A stretch of 64,000 bases of DNA, taken from positions 45,508 through 109,507 of the forward strand of contig CAXTZG010000003.1 in NCBI GenBank assembly GCA_964248625.1, read 5' to 3'. Both the position numbers and the translations under genes were made by a program. How positions within the stretch are numbered: the stretch's first letter is position 1; every line of letters starts with the position of its first letter. The stretch is from Lichenicola sp964248625 (GTDB taxonomy: Bacteria; Pseudomonadota; Alphaproteobacteria; Acetobacterales; Acetobacteraceae). Shown one piece after another: positions 34,190-44,170 of this stretch. The notes beneath the pieces were generated by a model. It made no database searches and was not told where the DNA came from. It saw only the letters and a list, made by a program, of their open reading frames with translations.

Positions 34190-35179
34190 ATGAACATCAG
34201 GCCTGCCCTGGAGCTCGTCAACGTGGGGGCGGATACCTGCCTCAAGGTCTGGTCGCATGGCCTGCCCTACCGGACCGTGCGCTGGCATTTCCATCCCGAA
34301 TACGAGATCCATCTGATCACCACGACGAGCGGGCGCACCTTTGTCGGCGATTATATCGGGCGGTTCGAGCCGGATAATCTGGTGCTGGTCGGACCCAACG
34401 TTCCCCATAACTGGCTGAGCGACGTGGCACCCGACACCGTGGTGGCCGAGCGCTGCATCGTCTTGCAGTTCACCGAGGCGTTCGCCACGGGCTGTGCCGC
34501 GTTGTTCCCGGAGCTCGCCTTCCTGAAGCCGCTGCTCAAGGACGCGGACCGCGGCATCGAGTTCGCGGCCGTCACCGGTGCGGCCGCAGCACCGATCATG
34601 CGCAGGATGCTTGAGGTGGACGGGCCGCGACGCATCGAGCTGTTCTTCTCGCTGCTGTCGCTGATCCGTGAAGGGCCGCCACCCCAGGCGCTGGCCGGCG
34701 CCGGTCACCGCCCGACTCCCGACATCTACATGACGCAGCCGCTCAACCACGTGCTGGCCCAGATCGCCGCCAACCCGACGTCGGACCTTCGCGAAAGCGA
34801 TCTCGCCGCCCTGAGCGGCTATAGCGCCAGCACCTTCTCGCGGGCCTTCCGGCGCAAGACCGGAACCAGCTTCGTGCGCTACCTGCACGCCATCCGGCTG
34901 AACCGGGCGTGCGAGATCCTGATCGGCCAGGACACGCACATCGCCGATATCTGTTTCGAGGTCGGTTTCAACAACCTCGCCAACTTCAACCGGCAGTTCC
35001 GCGCGCGCAAAGGCATGTCGCCATCGGAATACAGGCGTCGCCACCGGGAGAACACGATCGTCATGGCAGGACGATCGTCGCAAAGCCTGCCGTCGCCAAC
35101 CCCACAGCAAAACCAGATCAGGAAACAGGAATGTCCAGATTCAAGACCGCTCTTCTCGGCACGCTCGCGACGACCATGA
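34190..35179 (+). CDS. AraC-family transcriptional regulator
   Basis: 329 residues. The N-terminal cupin-like sensor (RWHFHPEYEIHLITTTSG, VLVGPNVPHNW) covers about residues 25-90. The C-terminal pair of helix-turn-helix motifs covers about residues 180-280 (LSGYSASTFSRAFRRKTG, ICFEVGFNNLANFNRQFR, GMSPSEYRRR). It probably senses the sugar or polyol handled by the operon it heads and activates it. The tail overlaps the next gene: the substrate-binding protein starts at 35131 inside the last 49 bases in another frame, so the operon is tightly packed. Residues after about 290 are probably not structured. Confidence 0.9.
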   Translation: MNIRPALELVNVGADTCLKVWSHGLPYRTVRWHFHPEYEIHLITTTSGRTFVGDYIGRFEPDNLVLVGPNVPHNWLSDVAPDTVVAERCIVLQFTEAFATGCAALFPELAFLKPLLKDADRGIEFAAVTGAAAAPIMRRMLEVDGPRRIELFFSLLSLIREGPPPQALAGAGHRPTPDIYMTQPLNHVLAQIAANPTSDLRESDLAALSGYSASTFSRAFRRKTGTSFVRYLHAIRLNRACEILIGQDTHIADICFEVGFNNLANFNRQFRARKGMSPSEYRRRHRENTIVMAGRSSQSLPSPTPQQNQIRKQECPDSRPLFSARSRRP

Positions 35180-36045
35180 TCGCAGCCGGGGCCCAGGCCG
35201 CACCGATCAAGATCGGCATGACCTTCCAGGAGCTGAACAACCCGTATTTCGTCACCATGCAGAAGGCGCTGCGCCAGGCCGCCGGATCCATCGGCGCCAC
35301 GGTGGTGGTCACCGACGCGCATCATGACGTGTCCAAGCAGATCAGCGACGTCGAGGACATGCTGCAGCAGCACATCAACATCCTGCTGGTGAACCCGACG
35401 GACTCCACGGGCATCCAGTCCGCCGTGACCGCCGCCCATAATGCCGGCGTCATCGTGGTGGCGGTCGACGCCAATGCGAGCGGTCCGGTCGATGCGTTCG
35501 TGGGCTCCAAGAACTACGACGCCGGCGTGATGTCCTGCACCTACATGGCCAAGGCGATCGGCGAGTCCGGCAGCGTGGCGATCCTCGACGGCATCGCCGT
35601 GGTGCCGATCCTCGAGCGCGTCCGCGGCTGCAAGGCGGGCCTGGCGAAGTTCCCCAACATCAAGATCGTCGACACGCAGAACGGCAAGCAGGAGCGCGAC
35701 GTGGCGCTCACCGTCACCGAGAACATGATCCAGGCGCATCCCGACCTGAAGGGCATCTTCAGCGTCAATGACGGCGGCTCGATGGGCGTGCTGTCGGCGA
35801 TCGATTCCAGCGGCAAGGACATCAAGCTGACCTCGGTCGACGGCGCGCCCGAGGCGGTGGCGGCGATCGCCAAGCCGGGCTCGAAGTTCATCGAGACCTC
35901 GGCGCAGTTCCCCGGCGACATGGTCCGCATCGGCCTCGGCCTGGCCCTTGCCGATTACTGGGGTGCCAGCAACACTGTCCCGAAGCTGGTCCCGATCGAC
36001 GTCAAGCAGGTCGATGCCCAGGCGGCGAAGACGTTCCACTGGTGA
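35131..36045 (+). CDS. Ribose-type sugar/polyol ABC transporter substrate-binding protein
   Basis: 304-residue periplasmic binding protein of the CUT2 (ribose/xylose) class. The signal peptide runs to about residue 23 (LLGTLATTMIAAGAQA). The mature part begins IKIGMTFQELNNPYFVTMQK and has DVSKQISDVEDMLQQHINIL, LVNPTDSTGIQ, GVIVVAVDANA and FSVNDGGSMGVL, all typical. The ligand cannot be fixed, but the adjoining polyol dehydrogenase, FGGY kinase and L-xylulose-reductase-like gene suggest a polyol or pentitol. ATG 35131 follows CAGGA and lies within the end of the AraC gene. Confidence 0.9.
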   Translation: MSRFKTALLGTLATTMIAAGAQAAPIKIGMTFQELNNPYFVTMQKALRQAAGSIGATVVVTDAHHDVSKQISDVEDMLQQHINILLVNPTDSTGIQSAVTAAHNAGVIVVAVDANASGPVDAFVGSKNYDAGVMSCTYMAKAIGESGSVAILDGIAVVPILERVRGCKAGLAKFPNIKIVDTQNGKQERDVALTVTENMIQAHPDLKGIFSVNDGGSMGVLSAIDSSGKDIKLTSVDGAPEAVAAIAKPGSKFIETSAQFPGDMVRIGLGLALADYWGASNTVPKLVPIDVKQVDAQAAKTFHW

Positions 36046-36060
36046 GCTAGGACAGCGCGC

Positions 36061-37555
<1,495 letters not shown>

Positions 37556-37569
<14 letters not shown>

Positions 37570-38553
37570 CATCGCCGCCGCCTCGCGCGGCCCGAGCCCG
37601 CTCCTCGCCTCGCTCAGGCGGGCCAGCCGCTTCACCGCCTTCTACCCGCTGGTCGGGCTGATCGTGGTCTCGATCGTCATGGTGTTCGCGTCCGACAGCT
37701 TCCTGTCCTACGGCAACATCACCAACATCGTCAGGCAGGTCTCGATCAACGCGCTGATCGCGGTCGGCATGACGTTCGTGATTCTGACCGGCGGCATCGA
37801 CCTGTCGGTGGGTGCCGTGATGGCGCTTGCCGGCACGCTGGCCGCCGGATTGATGGCGGCCGGCATGAACGGCGTGCTCGCGCTGATCATCTGCCTGCTG
37901 GTCGGCTGCGGCTTCGGGCTCGCCAACGGCGCGTTCGTGGCGTTCGCGGGCATGCCGCCGATCATCGTCACCCTGGCCACCATGGGCATCGCCCGCGGGC
38001 TGGGACTGATCTATACCGGCGGCTATCCGATCAGCGGGCTGCCTTCCTGGATCAACTGGTTCGGCGAGGGCCGCGTGCTCGGCCTGCAGACGCCGATCGT
38101 GATCATGCTGATCGTCTACGCGGTCGGATGGGTGCTGCTCGAGCGCACGCCGTTCGGCCGCTATGTCTATGCGATCGGCGGCAACGAGACCGCGACCCGG
38201 CTGTCTGGCGTGCGGGTCGCGCGCTCCAAGCTGATCATCTACGGCATCAGCGGGCTCACCGCCGCGATCGCCGCCGTCGTGCTGACCGGGCGGCTGATGA
38301 GCGGACAGCCGAATTCCGGCCAGGGCTTCGAGCTCGACGCGATCGCCGCCGTGGTGCTGGGCGGCACGTCGATCGCCTGCGGCTGCTGCTGGCGGCGCGG
38401 TTCCGGCAGCCGCTGCTGGGCGCGCTGCTGCTTGGCGTGCTCAATAACGGGCTGAACATGGTGGGGGTGAACCCCTACGTGCAGACGGTGGTCAAGGGCG
38501 TGATCATCCTGCTCGCCATCTATATCGGCCGCGAGCGGCGCAGGGTCGGCTGA
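37556..38553 (+). pseudogene. Ribose-type sugar/polyol ABC transporter permease, frameshifted near the C-terminus
   Basis: Inner-membrane permease of the RbsC class. The first frame (37556 to about 38380) encodes about 275 normal residues: YPLVGLIVVSIVMVFASD, VGMTFVILTGGIDLSVGA, LLERTPFGRYVYAIGGNETA, and GFELDAIAAVVLGGTSIA. Then it reads CGCCWRRGSGSRCWA and stops at 38455. The expected end, GALLLGVLNNGLNMVGVNPY and VKGVIILLAIYIGRERR, continues in another frame to 38553. The interval 38377-38420 is about 8 bases longer than the family predicts. This may be a true mutation, which would inactivate the transporter, or a sequencing error. All other operon genes are intact, which favours an error or very recent loss. 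Confidence 0.85.
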
Positions 38554-38602
38554 CGCGCCCGCCATCGCACGCGCCCGAACGAACATCGAAAGGCACCGCC
38601 GC

Positions 38603-39706
38603 ATGGACCGCCAGAACAACAGGATGACCGCGGTCGTCTGCCACGGCCCGGAAGACTACCGGGTCGAGCAGATCGACCGCCCGACGCCGGGTGCGAGCGA
38701 GATGGTGATCCGGATCTCCGCCTGCGGCATCTGCGCCAGCGACTGCAAATGCTGGTCGGGCGCGAGGATGTTCTGGGGCGGCATCGAGGACGATGCCGCT
38801 TGGGTCAAGCCGCCGGTCGTTCCCGGACACGAGTTCTTCGGCGTCGTGGACGAGCTGGGTCCGGACGCGGCGGCGCATTTCGGGGTTGCTCCCGGCGACA
38901 CCGTGATTGCCGAGCAGATCGTGCCCTGCGACCGCTGCCGCTACTGCCGCGCCGGCCAGTACTGGATGTGCGAGGTGCACAACATCTTCGGCTTCCAGCG
39001 CAAGGTCGCCGACGGCGGCATGTCGGAATACATGCTGATCCCGCGCACCGCGCGCGTGCACACCATCCCCCCATCCATGAAGCTCGCGGACGCCGCGATC
39101 ATCGAGCCGCTCTCGTGCGCGATCCACGTCATCAACCGCGGCGAGCTGCAGCTGGACGACGTGGTGGTGATCGCCGGCGCCGGCCCGATCGGGCTGATGA
39201 TGGTGCAGGTGGCGCATCTGCGCACGCCCAGGAAGCTGATCGTCATCGACATGGTCAAGGAGCGGCGCGATCTGGCGCTGAAATTCGGCGCCGACGTGGT
39301 GATCGATCCGGCTGCCGAGAACGCGCTGGCCATCGTGCAGTCCCACACCGGCGGCTATGGCTGCGACGTGTATATCGAGGCGACCGGCTCGCCCGGCGGC
39401 GTGACCCAGGGGCTGGAGCTGATCCGCAAGCTCGGCCGCTTCGTCGAGTTCTCGGTGTTCGGCAAGGAAACCAGCGTCGACTGGTCGATCATCGGCGACC
39501 GCAAGGAGCTCGACATACGCGGCGCGCATCTGGGCCCGTACTGCTACCCGATCGCCATCGACCTGCTTGATCGCGGCCTGGTCACCTCGGACGGCATCGT
39601 CACCCACGACTACGCGTTCGAGGATTGGGACGAGGCGATCAAGGTTGCGAACTCGCTGGATTCGATCAAGGTGCTGCTGAAGTCCGCTTCCACCGTGGGC
39701 GCGTAG
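38603..39706 (+). CDS. Zinc-dependent polyol dehydrogenase (erythritol/L-threitol dehydrogenase-like)
   Basis: 367-residue medium-chain dehydrogenase. The catalytic zinc site is CGICASDCKCW and PGHEFFGVV; the structural-zinc cysteines are in CDRCRYCRAGQYWMCE. The Rossmann motif GAGPIGLMMVQVAHL and the NAD-binding acidic residue in VIDMVKERR follow, then GCDVYIEATGSPGG. The start AVVCHGPEDYRVEQID and the end GAHLGPYCYPIAIDLL closely recall erythritol/L-threitol dehydrogenases of actinobacteria, so oxidation of a short polyol to a ketose is the best guess. Xylitol or sorbitol activity is possible. ATG 38603 follows CGAAAGGCACC; it is the fifth gene of the operon. Confidence 0.88.
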   Translation: MDRQNNRMTAVVCHGPEDYRVEQIDRPTPGASEMVIRISACGICASDCKCWSGARMFWGGIEDDAAWVKPPVVPGHEFFGVVDELGPDAAAHFGVAPGDTVIAEQIVPCDRCRYCRAGQYWMCEVHNIFGFQRKVADGGMSEYMLIPRTARVHTIPPSMKLADAAIIEPLSCAIHVINRGELQLDDVVVIAGAGPIGLMMVQVAHLRTPRKLIVIDMVKERRDLALKFGADVVIDPAAENALAIVQSHTGGYGCDVYIEATGSPGGVTQGLELIRKLGRFVEFSVFGKETSVDWSIIGDRKELDIRGAHLGPYCYPIAIDLLDRGLVTSDGIVTHDYAFEDWDEAIKVANSLDSIKVLLKSASTVGA

Positions 39707-39720
39707 GGGAGAAACCGGCC

Positions 39721-41358
39721 ATGGCAACGGATGCGGTCATCGGCATCGATGTGGGCACGGGCAGCGCCCGCGCCGGCTTGTTCTCCCTCGACGGCACCAT
39801 GCTGGCGCAGGCGAGCCGGCCGATCCGCGCCTGGCGTCCGCAGGCAGGCTTCGTGCAGCAATCCACCGCCGACATCTGGGCGTCGATCTGCGCCTCGGTG
39901 CGCGACGCGGTCGCGGCCGCGGGTGCGGTGACGGTGCGCGGCATCGGCTTCGACGCCACCTGCTCGCTCGCGGTGGTGGACGAGACCGGCGGCCCGGTCT
40001 CGATCAGCCCCGACGGCGCACCCGAGCAGGACGTCATCGTCTGGATGGATCATCGCGCGGGCGCCGAGGCCGGGCGGATCAATGCCGGCAGCCACGAGGT
40101 GCTGCGCTATGTCGGCGGCCGCATCTCGCTGGAGATGCAGACGCCCAAGCTGCTGTGGCTGCGCGAGAACCGGCCCGAGGCCTGGTCGCGCGCCGCCTTG
40201 TTCTTCGACCTGCCGGACTGGCTGACCTGGCGGGCCACCGGCAGCACCACGCGCTCGCTCTGCTCGACCGTCTGCAAATGGACCTATCTCGGCCACGAGC
40301 AGCGCTGGGACGAGGCGTATTTCCGCGAGATCGGCCTCACTGACCTCGCCGACGAAGGCTTCCGGCGCATCGGCACCGACATCCGCCCGATGGGCGAGGC
40401 GATCGGCGCGCTGTCGGCGGACGCGGCCGCCGCCCTGGGCCTGCCGCAGGGCATTCCGGTCGGCGCCTCGGCGATCGACGCCCATGCCGGCGGCATCGGC
40501 ACCATCGGGGCGGCGCTGGATGGCGGCCCGCCGGACGATGCCGGCCTGCTGCGCCGGCTGGCGCTGGTCGGCGGCACGTCGAGCTGCCACATGACGGTCT
40601 CGGCCGAGCCCCGCTTCGTGCCGGGCGTCTGGGGCCCCTACTTCGCCGCGATGGTGCCGGGGCTGTGGCTCAACGAGGGCGGCCAGTCCGCCACCGGCAG
40701 CCTGGTCGACCACGTCATCACCACCCATGCCGCCTATCCGGCGCTGGCGGCCGAGGCGGCGGAAACCGGGCACAGCATCTACCAGCTCCTCAACCTGCGT
40801 CTCGACCATCTGGCGCGCGCGGTGCCGTTCCCGGCCGCCCTGACCCGCGACCTGCACGTGATGCCCGACTTCCACGGCAACCGCTCGCCGCGCGCCGACG
40901 CCAGCCTGCGCGGCATGATCTCCGGCCTGCGCCTCGGCGCCGACGGCGACGACCTCGCGGTGCTGTATCTCGCGACCCTGCAGGCCATCGCCTATGGCAC
41001 GCGGCACATCATCGAGACCCTGAACGCGCAGGGCTATGCGATCGACACCATCCTGGCTTCGGGCGGCGGCACCAAGAACCCGGTGTTCCTGCGCGAGCAC
41101 GCCGACGCCACCGGCTGCGCGCTGGTGCTGCCGCGCGAGCCGGAAGCGGTGCTGCTGGGGGCGGCGATCCTGGGCGCGGTGGCCGGCGGCGCGCATGCGA
41201 GCATCCGCGACGCGATGGCCGCGATGAGCCGGTCGGGTGCCACGATCGATCCGGCTGCAGGCGAGATCCGCCGCTACCACGACGGCAAGTATGCCGTGTT
41301 CGGGCGCATGTACGAGGACCAGATGGCTTACCGCGCCCTGATGGCCCCTCCCGCCTGA
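39721..41358 (+). CDS. FGGY-family pentulose/ribulo-kinase-like carbohydrate kinase
   Basis: 545-residue sugar kinase of the FGGY family. The N-terminal ATPase-fold motif IGIDVGTGSARAGLFSLDG begins at residue 6. The substrate region is DATCSLAVVDETG and IVWMDHRAGAEA, the second-domain phosphate motif is VGGTSSCHMTVS, and FGGY-like ILASGGGTKNPVFLREHAD lies near residue 440. Length and the DHRA motif fit the ribulokinase/ribitol-type pentulose kinases. It would phosphorylate the ketose made by the dehydrogenase 14 bases upstream. ATG 39721 directly follows GGGGAGAAACCGGCC. It is the last gene of the operon. Confidence 0.92.
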   Translation: MATDAVIGIDVGTGSARAGLFSLDGTMLAQASRPIRAWRPQAGFVQQSTADIWASICASVRDAVAAAGAVTVRGIGFDATCSLAVVDETGGPVSISPDGAPEQDVIVWMDHRAGAEAGRINAGSHEVLRYVGGRISLEMQTPKLLWLRENRPEAWSRAALFFDLPDWLTWRATGSTTRSLCSTVCKWTYLGHEQRWDEAYFREIGLTDLADEGFRRIGTDIRPMGEAIGALSADAAAALGLPQGIPVGASAIDAHAGGIGTIGAALDGGPPDDAGLLRRLALVGGTSSCHMTVSAEPRFVPGVWGPYFAAMVPGLWLNEGGQSATGSLVDHVITTHAAYPALAAEAAETGHSIYQLLNLRLDHLARAVPFPAALTRDLHVMPDFHGNRSPRADASLRGMISGLRLGADGDDLAVLYLATLQAIAYGTRHIIETLNAQGYAIDTILASGGGTKNPVFLREHADATGCALVLPREPEAVLLGAAILGAVAGGAHASIRDAMAAMSRSGATIDPAAGEIRRYHDGKYAVFGRMYEDQMAYRALMAPPA

Positions 41359-41377
41359 GGATGACCGCGCCGGGGCG

Positions 41378-42115
41378 TCAGCTGATCAGCAGCCCGCCAT
41401 CGACGTTGATCGAAATGCCGTTGAGCATCGCCGCGTCGTCGCTGAGCAGGAAGCTGATCACGCTGGCGACCTCGGCCGGCTCGCAGAAGCGCCCCAGCGG
41501 GATGCGGCCCAGCACCGGCGCCGACTTGGCCGGGTCCGACCAGGCCAGCTGGCCCATCGGCGTCAGGGTCACGGTCGGGTTGACGCTGTTGGTGCGGATG
41601 CCGTGGGGCCCAAGCTCCACGGCCAGCACCCGGGTCAGCGCGTCGAGTGCCGCCTTCGACGCGCAATAGGCGGCATGATCGGCCAGGCCGATGGACGAGG
41701 CGGTCGAGGACAGGTTGACGATCGCGCCGCGCCGGCCGCGACGGATCAGGTCGCCGGCCACCACCTGCGCCAGCCTGAGCGGCGCCAGCGTGTTGACCGC
41801 CAGCACGGCGCCAAAGCGCGCCATCGAGGTGTCCAGCACCGGCTGCAGCGAGGTGATGCCGGCATTGTTGACCAGGCAGTCGAACGGCAATGCACGGGTC
41901 ACCGCCTCGGCCGCCTGTTCCAGCTCGGCGAGGTCGACGGCAAGCGTCGTGCAGCCGGTTTCCTCGGCCAGGCTCTGCAGGTCGCTCGCCTGCCGGCTGA
42001 GCGCCACCACCTCGGCGCCGTCCGCCACCAGCCGGCGCACCGTCTCGCGCCCGATCCCCTTGCCGGCCCCGGTGACGAGCACGCGACGGTCCGAAAGCCT
42101 GCCTGAACCCACCAT
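41378..42115 (-). CDS. L-xylulose reductase-like short-chain dehydrogenase (DCXR family)
   Basis: 245-residue SDR. Nucleotide motif VTGAGKGIGRETVRRL, NNAG in CLVNNAGITSLQPVL, catalytic Ser in IVNLSSTASS, and YxxxK in AAYCASKAALDALTRV. The strings VELGPHGIRTNSVNPTVTL, TPMGQLAWSDPAK and RIPLGRFCEPAEV are nearly those of animal dicarbonyl/L-xylulose reductase. It likely interconverts L-xylulose and xylitol or reduces dicarbonyls. It converges on the FGGY kinase, 19 bases apart, so it belongs to the same catabolic module though on the other strand. Confidence 0.87.
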   Translation of the reverse strand: MVGSGRLSDRRVLVTGAGKGIGRETVRRLVADGAEVVALSRQASDLQSLAEETGCTTLAVDLAELEQAAEAVTRALPFDCLVNNAGITSLQPVLDTSMARFGAVLAVNTLAPLRLAQVVAGDLIRRGRRGAIVNLSSTASSIGLADHAAYCASKAALDALTRVLAVELGPHGIRTNSVNPTVTLTPMGQLAWSDPAKSAPVLGRIPLGRFCEPAEVASVISFLLSDDAAMLNGISINVDGGLLIS

Positions 42116-42253
42116 CGTCGTCTCCTGCTGCCGGCCGGCCGGCAGCGCTGCCCCGGTCCGGCCGCGTCGTCACGAAACCGCCATCAATCGGGTCCGTTGA
42201 CGGTCATGCGTCCGCCTCTCCTACGGCCGGGGCCGCGGACAGGGCAACCTGGG

Positions 42254-42841
42254 ATGAGCACAGCCATGGACCGTCCGCTCGAGATCGCCTTCCACAACCT
42301 GCAGTCGTCGGACTCGGTCGAGGCCGAGATACGCCGGCAGGTGGATCGCCTGGAAACCCGCTACGGCCATTTGACCGGATGCCGCGTGTCGGTCGAGGCG
42401 CTGCACCAGCAGCACCAGACCGGCAACCTCTACGAGGTGCATGTGACGCTGTCGGTGCCGGGCCGCGAGCTGGCGGTGTCGCGCGAGCCGCACCATGCCA
42501 AGGAGCGCTATGCCCATCCCGACGTCTACACCTCGCTGCGGGACGCGTTTCGCGCCGCCGAGAAGCAGCTCGAGAGCTTCAAGCGCAAGCAACGCGGCAG
42601 CCAGTCGGTCGCCGGCGCCGGCAGCGCCGCCCTTGCCGGCCAGGTGTCGCTGATCGAACCGGGCGCCGATCATGGCTTCCTGATCGACAATACCGGCACC
42701 CAGCTCTACTTCCACCGCGACAGCGTGACCAATGGCCGCTTCGAGACGCTGCAGCGCGGCGACATGGTTCACTACCTGCCGGAAAGCGGCAGCGCCGGAC
42801 CGGTCGCGGTGAAGGTGCGCCTCGCGTCGTCCTCGACGTGA
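42254..42841 (+). CDS. Ribosome hibernation factor HPF/RaiA with C-terminal cold-shock-like domain
   Basis: 195 residues in two parts. Residues about 5-115 are an HPF/RaiA-type ribosome-binding domain (LEIAFHNLQSSDSVEAEIRR, YGHLTGCRVSVEA, YEVHVTLSVPGRELAVSREP, DAFRAAEKQLESFKRKQRG). Residues about 128-192 resemble a cold-shock/OB domain (GQVSLIEPGADHGFLIDN, LYFHRDSVTNGRF, GPVAVKVRLA). It should bind the 30S decoding region in stationary phase; the tail may contact RNA. ATG 42254 is chosen over 42197 because it gives the family N-terminus. It is divergent from the L-xylulose-reductase-like gene. Confidence 0.87.
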   Translation: MSTAMDRPLEIAFHNLQSSDSVEAEIRRQVDRLETRYGHLTGCRVSVEALHQQHQTGNLYEVHVTLSVPGRELAVSREPHHAKERYAHPDVYTSLRDAFRAAEKQLESFKRKQRGSQSVAGAGSAALAGQVSLIEPGADHGFLIDNTGTQLYFHRDSVTNGRFETLQRGDMVHYLPESGSAGPVAVKVRLASSST

Positions 42842-42981
42842 GCCATCTGCCACGATTGGCAAAAAATCGTTAGAGCAACCACTCAACGGGTATTTCGTAT
42901 CAATTTATTAACGATAGAATGCGCCTCTGGTCGATCCTCGCTGGCGTGATCGACAGAACTGATCCGTTCAGGGGCTTGGCG

Positions 42982-43305
42982 ATGCAGGATACGTGGCAGC
43001 AGGACGTGCTGGTGGAGGCGGGCCTGGACGAGGGCCCGGGATCGGTGCTGTCGGGTTTCGGAACGGCGCCGGGCGCGCCACGCCAGCATCGGCGTCTTCC
43101 CGAGCGCATCCTGGTGGCGGCGCATCAGGCCTGCGACCTCGGCGCGCTGCAGACGGCGGGGAGCCTGCTTTCCATTCTCGAGATCGTGCTGATGCAGCCG
43201 GCCGGCGGCTCGGCGACCGCGCACCGCCGGACCGTCGAGGGCATGGTCGCGGCCTACGAGCGGCTCTGGCACCTCAGGCGCGCCGTCGCGCCGACGATGT
43301 CCTGA
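42982..43305 (+). CDS. Hypothetical helical protein
   Basis: Not recognised. 107 residues from ATG 42982 (MQDTWQQDVLVEAGL); an in-frame extension to 42919 is possible. The C-terminal two thirds are predicted mainly helical (PERILVAAHQACDLGALQTAG, LLSILEIVLMQPAGG, HRRTVEGMVAAYERLWHLRR). There is no signal peptide or membrane helix. It sits alone between the HPF gene and the convergent methyltransferase, seven bases from the latter. The AT-rich segment 42860-42935 probably holds its promoter. Confidence 0.55.
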   Translation: MQDTWQQDVLVEAGLDEGPGSVLSGFGTAPGAPRQHRRLPERILVAAHQACDLGALQTAGSLLSILEIVLMQPAGGSATAHRRTVEGMVAAYERLWHLRRAVAPTMS

Positions 43306-43312
43306 ACGGGCC

Positions 43313-44116
43313 TCACCCGGCCGATGCGGCCGGATCCATCGGCAGCGACGCGCCGTCCCGCAGGATCGCCTCGGCAGCATCGGTGAAGCCGCCGCCCTGC
43401 CGGTGCAGCACGAGGCCAGGCAGGACCGCGCCGTCGCCCCGGCCGCCGGCGATCCCCTGGAGCAGGACGATCCGCGCCGGCCTGCCCTCGTTCGGCCAAA
43501 GCGGCAGCAGCCTGATGCCGCCGATGCCGCAGCCGGTCATGGCGGCGGCGGCCTCGGCATGCAGGGAAGCCGGCAGGATCAGCGTCAGGGTGCCGCCATC
43601 GCGCAGCAGCCGTGCCAGCGCCGATGTCCAGACCGTCAGGGTGCTGGCCGGTGCGCGTTTCGCGAGGTCCCGACGCAGCGACGGCGACACGCTGGCGCCG
43701 GTGCGGTGCCAGGGCGGGTTCGCCATCGCATGGTCGAACCGCCCGGTCGCGTCGGCGGACACCGCCTCGACCGGCGCTGCCAGCACCGACCAGCCGGACA
43801 GGCCGTTGCTGTCCAGGTTCTCGCGGGCCAGCGTTGCCGTGCCCGGGTCCTGCTCGATCCCGATACCGGCCGTCCCCGGGACGCGCGACGCCACGCACAG
43901 CAGACCCGCACCGGCACCGCAGCCGGCCTCCAGCACCTGCGCGCCCGGCCGCGCCGGCACCGCGGCGGCGAGCAGCACCGGCTCGATCCCGGTGCGGTAG
44001 CCGTCGCGGAACTGCCGGTAGGCGATGCGGCCGCCGAGCAGCGTTCCCTGCGTCGTGGGGTCGGCCAGCGCCGGCCCGGGACCGTCCGGTGGTTCTGCCG
44101 ATGCTTGACCACCCAT
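43313..44116 (-). CDS. SAM-dependent methyltransferase, TrmN6-like (tRNA1(Val) adenine-N6 type)
   Basis: 267 residues. The SAM-binding motif VLEAGCGAGAGLLCVASRVP is at about residues 61-80, GIEQDP follows, and the catalytic NPPW motif typical of N6-adenine methyltransferases is in ANPPWHRTG near residue 133. An early conserved segment reads YRTGIEPVLLAAAVPARPG, matching TrmN6/YfiC proteins, which methylate A37 of tRNA1(Val). The tRNA role is inferred from family resemblance. ATG 44116 gives a normal-length protein. It is divergent from the polyprenyl synthase gene, a common alphaproteobacterial neighbour. Confidence 0.85.
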   Translation of the reverse strand: MGGQASAEPPDGPGPALADPTTQGTLLGGRIAYRQFRDGYRTGIEPVLLAAAVPARPGAQVLEAGCGAGAGLLCVASRVPGTAGIGIEQDPGTATLARENLDSNGLSGWSVLAAPVEAVSADATGRFDHAMANPPWHRTGASVSPSLRRDLAKRAPASTLTVWTSALARLLRDGGTLTLILPASLHAEAAAAMTGCGIGGIRLLPLWPNEGRPARIVLLQGIAGGRGDGAVLPGLVLHRQGGGFTDAAEAILRDGASLPMDPAASAG

Positions 44117-44170
44117 CCGCTGCCGCCCATATGGTGCCTCGCCGACCCCTGGAGCGTGGAGAGATGCCGC

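Noticed and set aside
42852..42870. Hairpin ACGATT/AATCGT after the hibernation-factor gene as an intrinsic terminator
   Set aside because: Six AT-rich base pairs with a 7-base loop and no U-tract are too weak to call.
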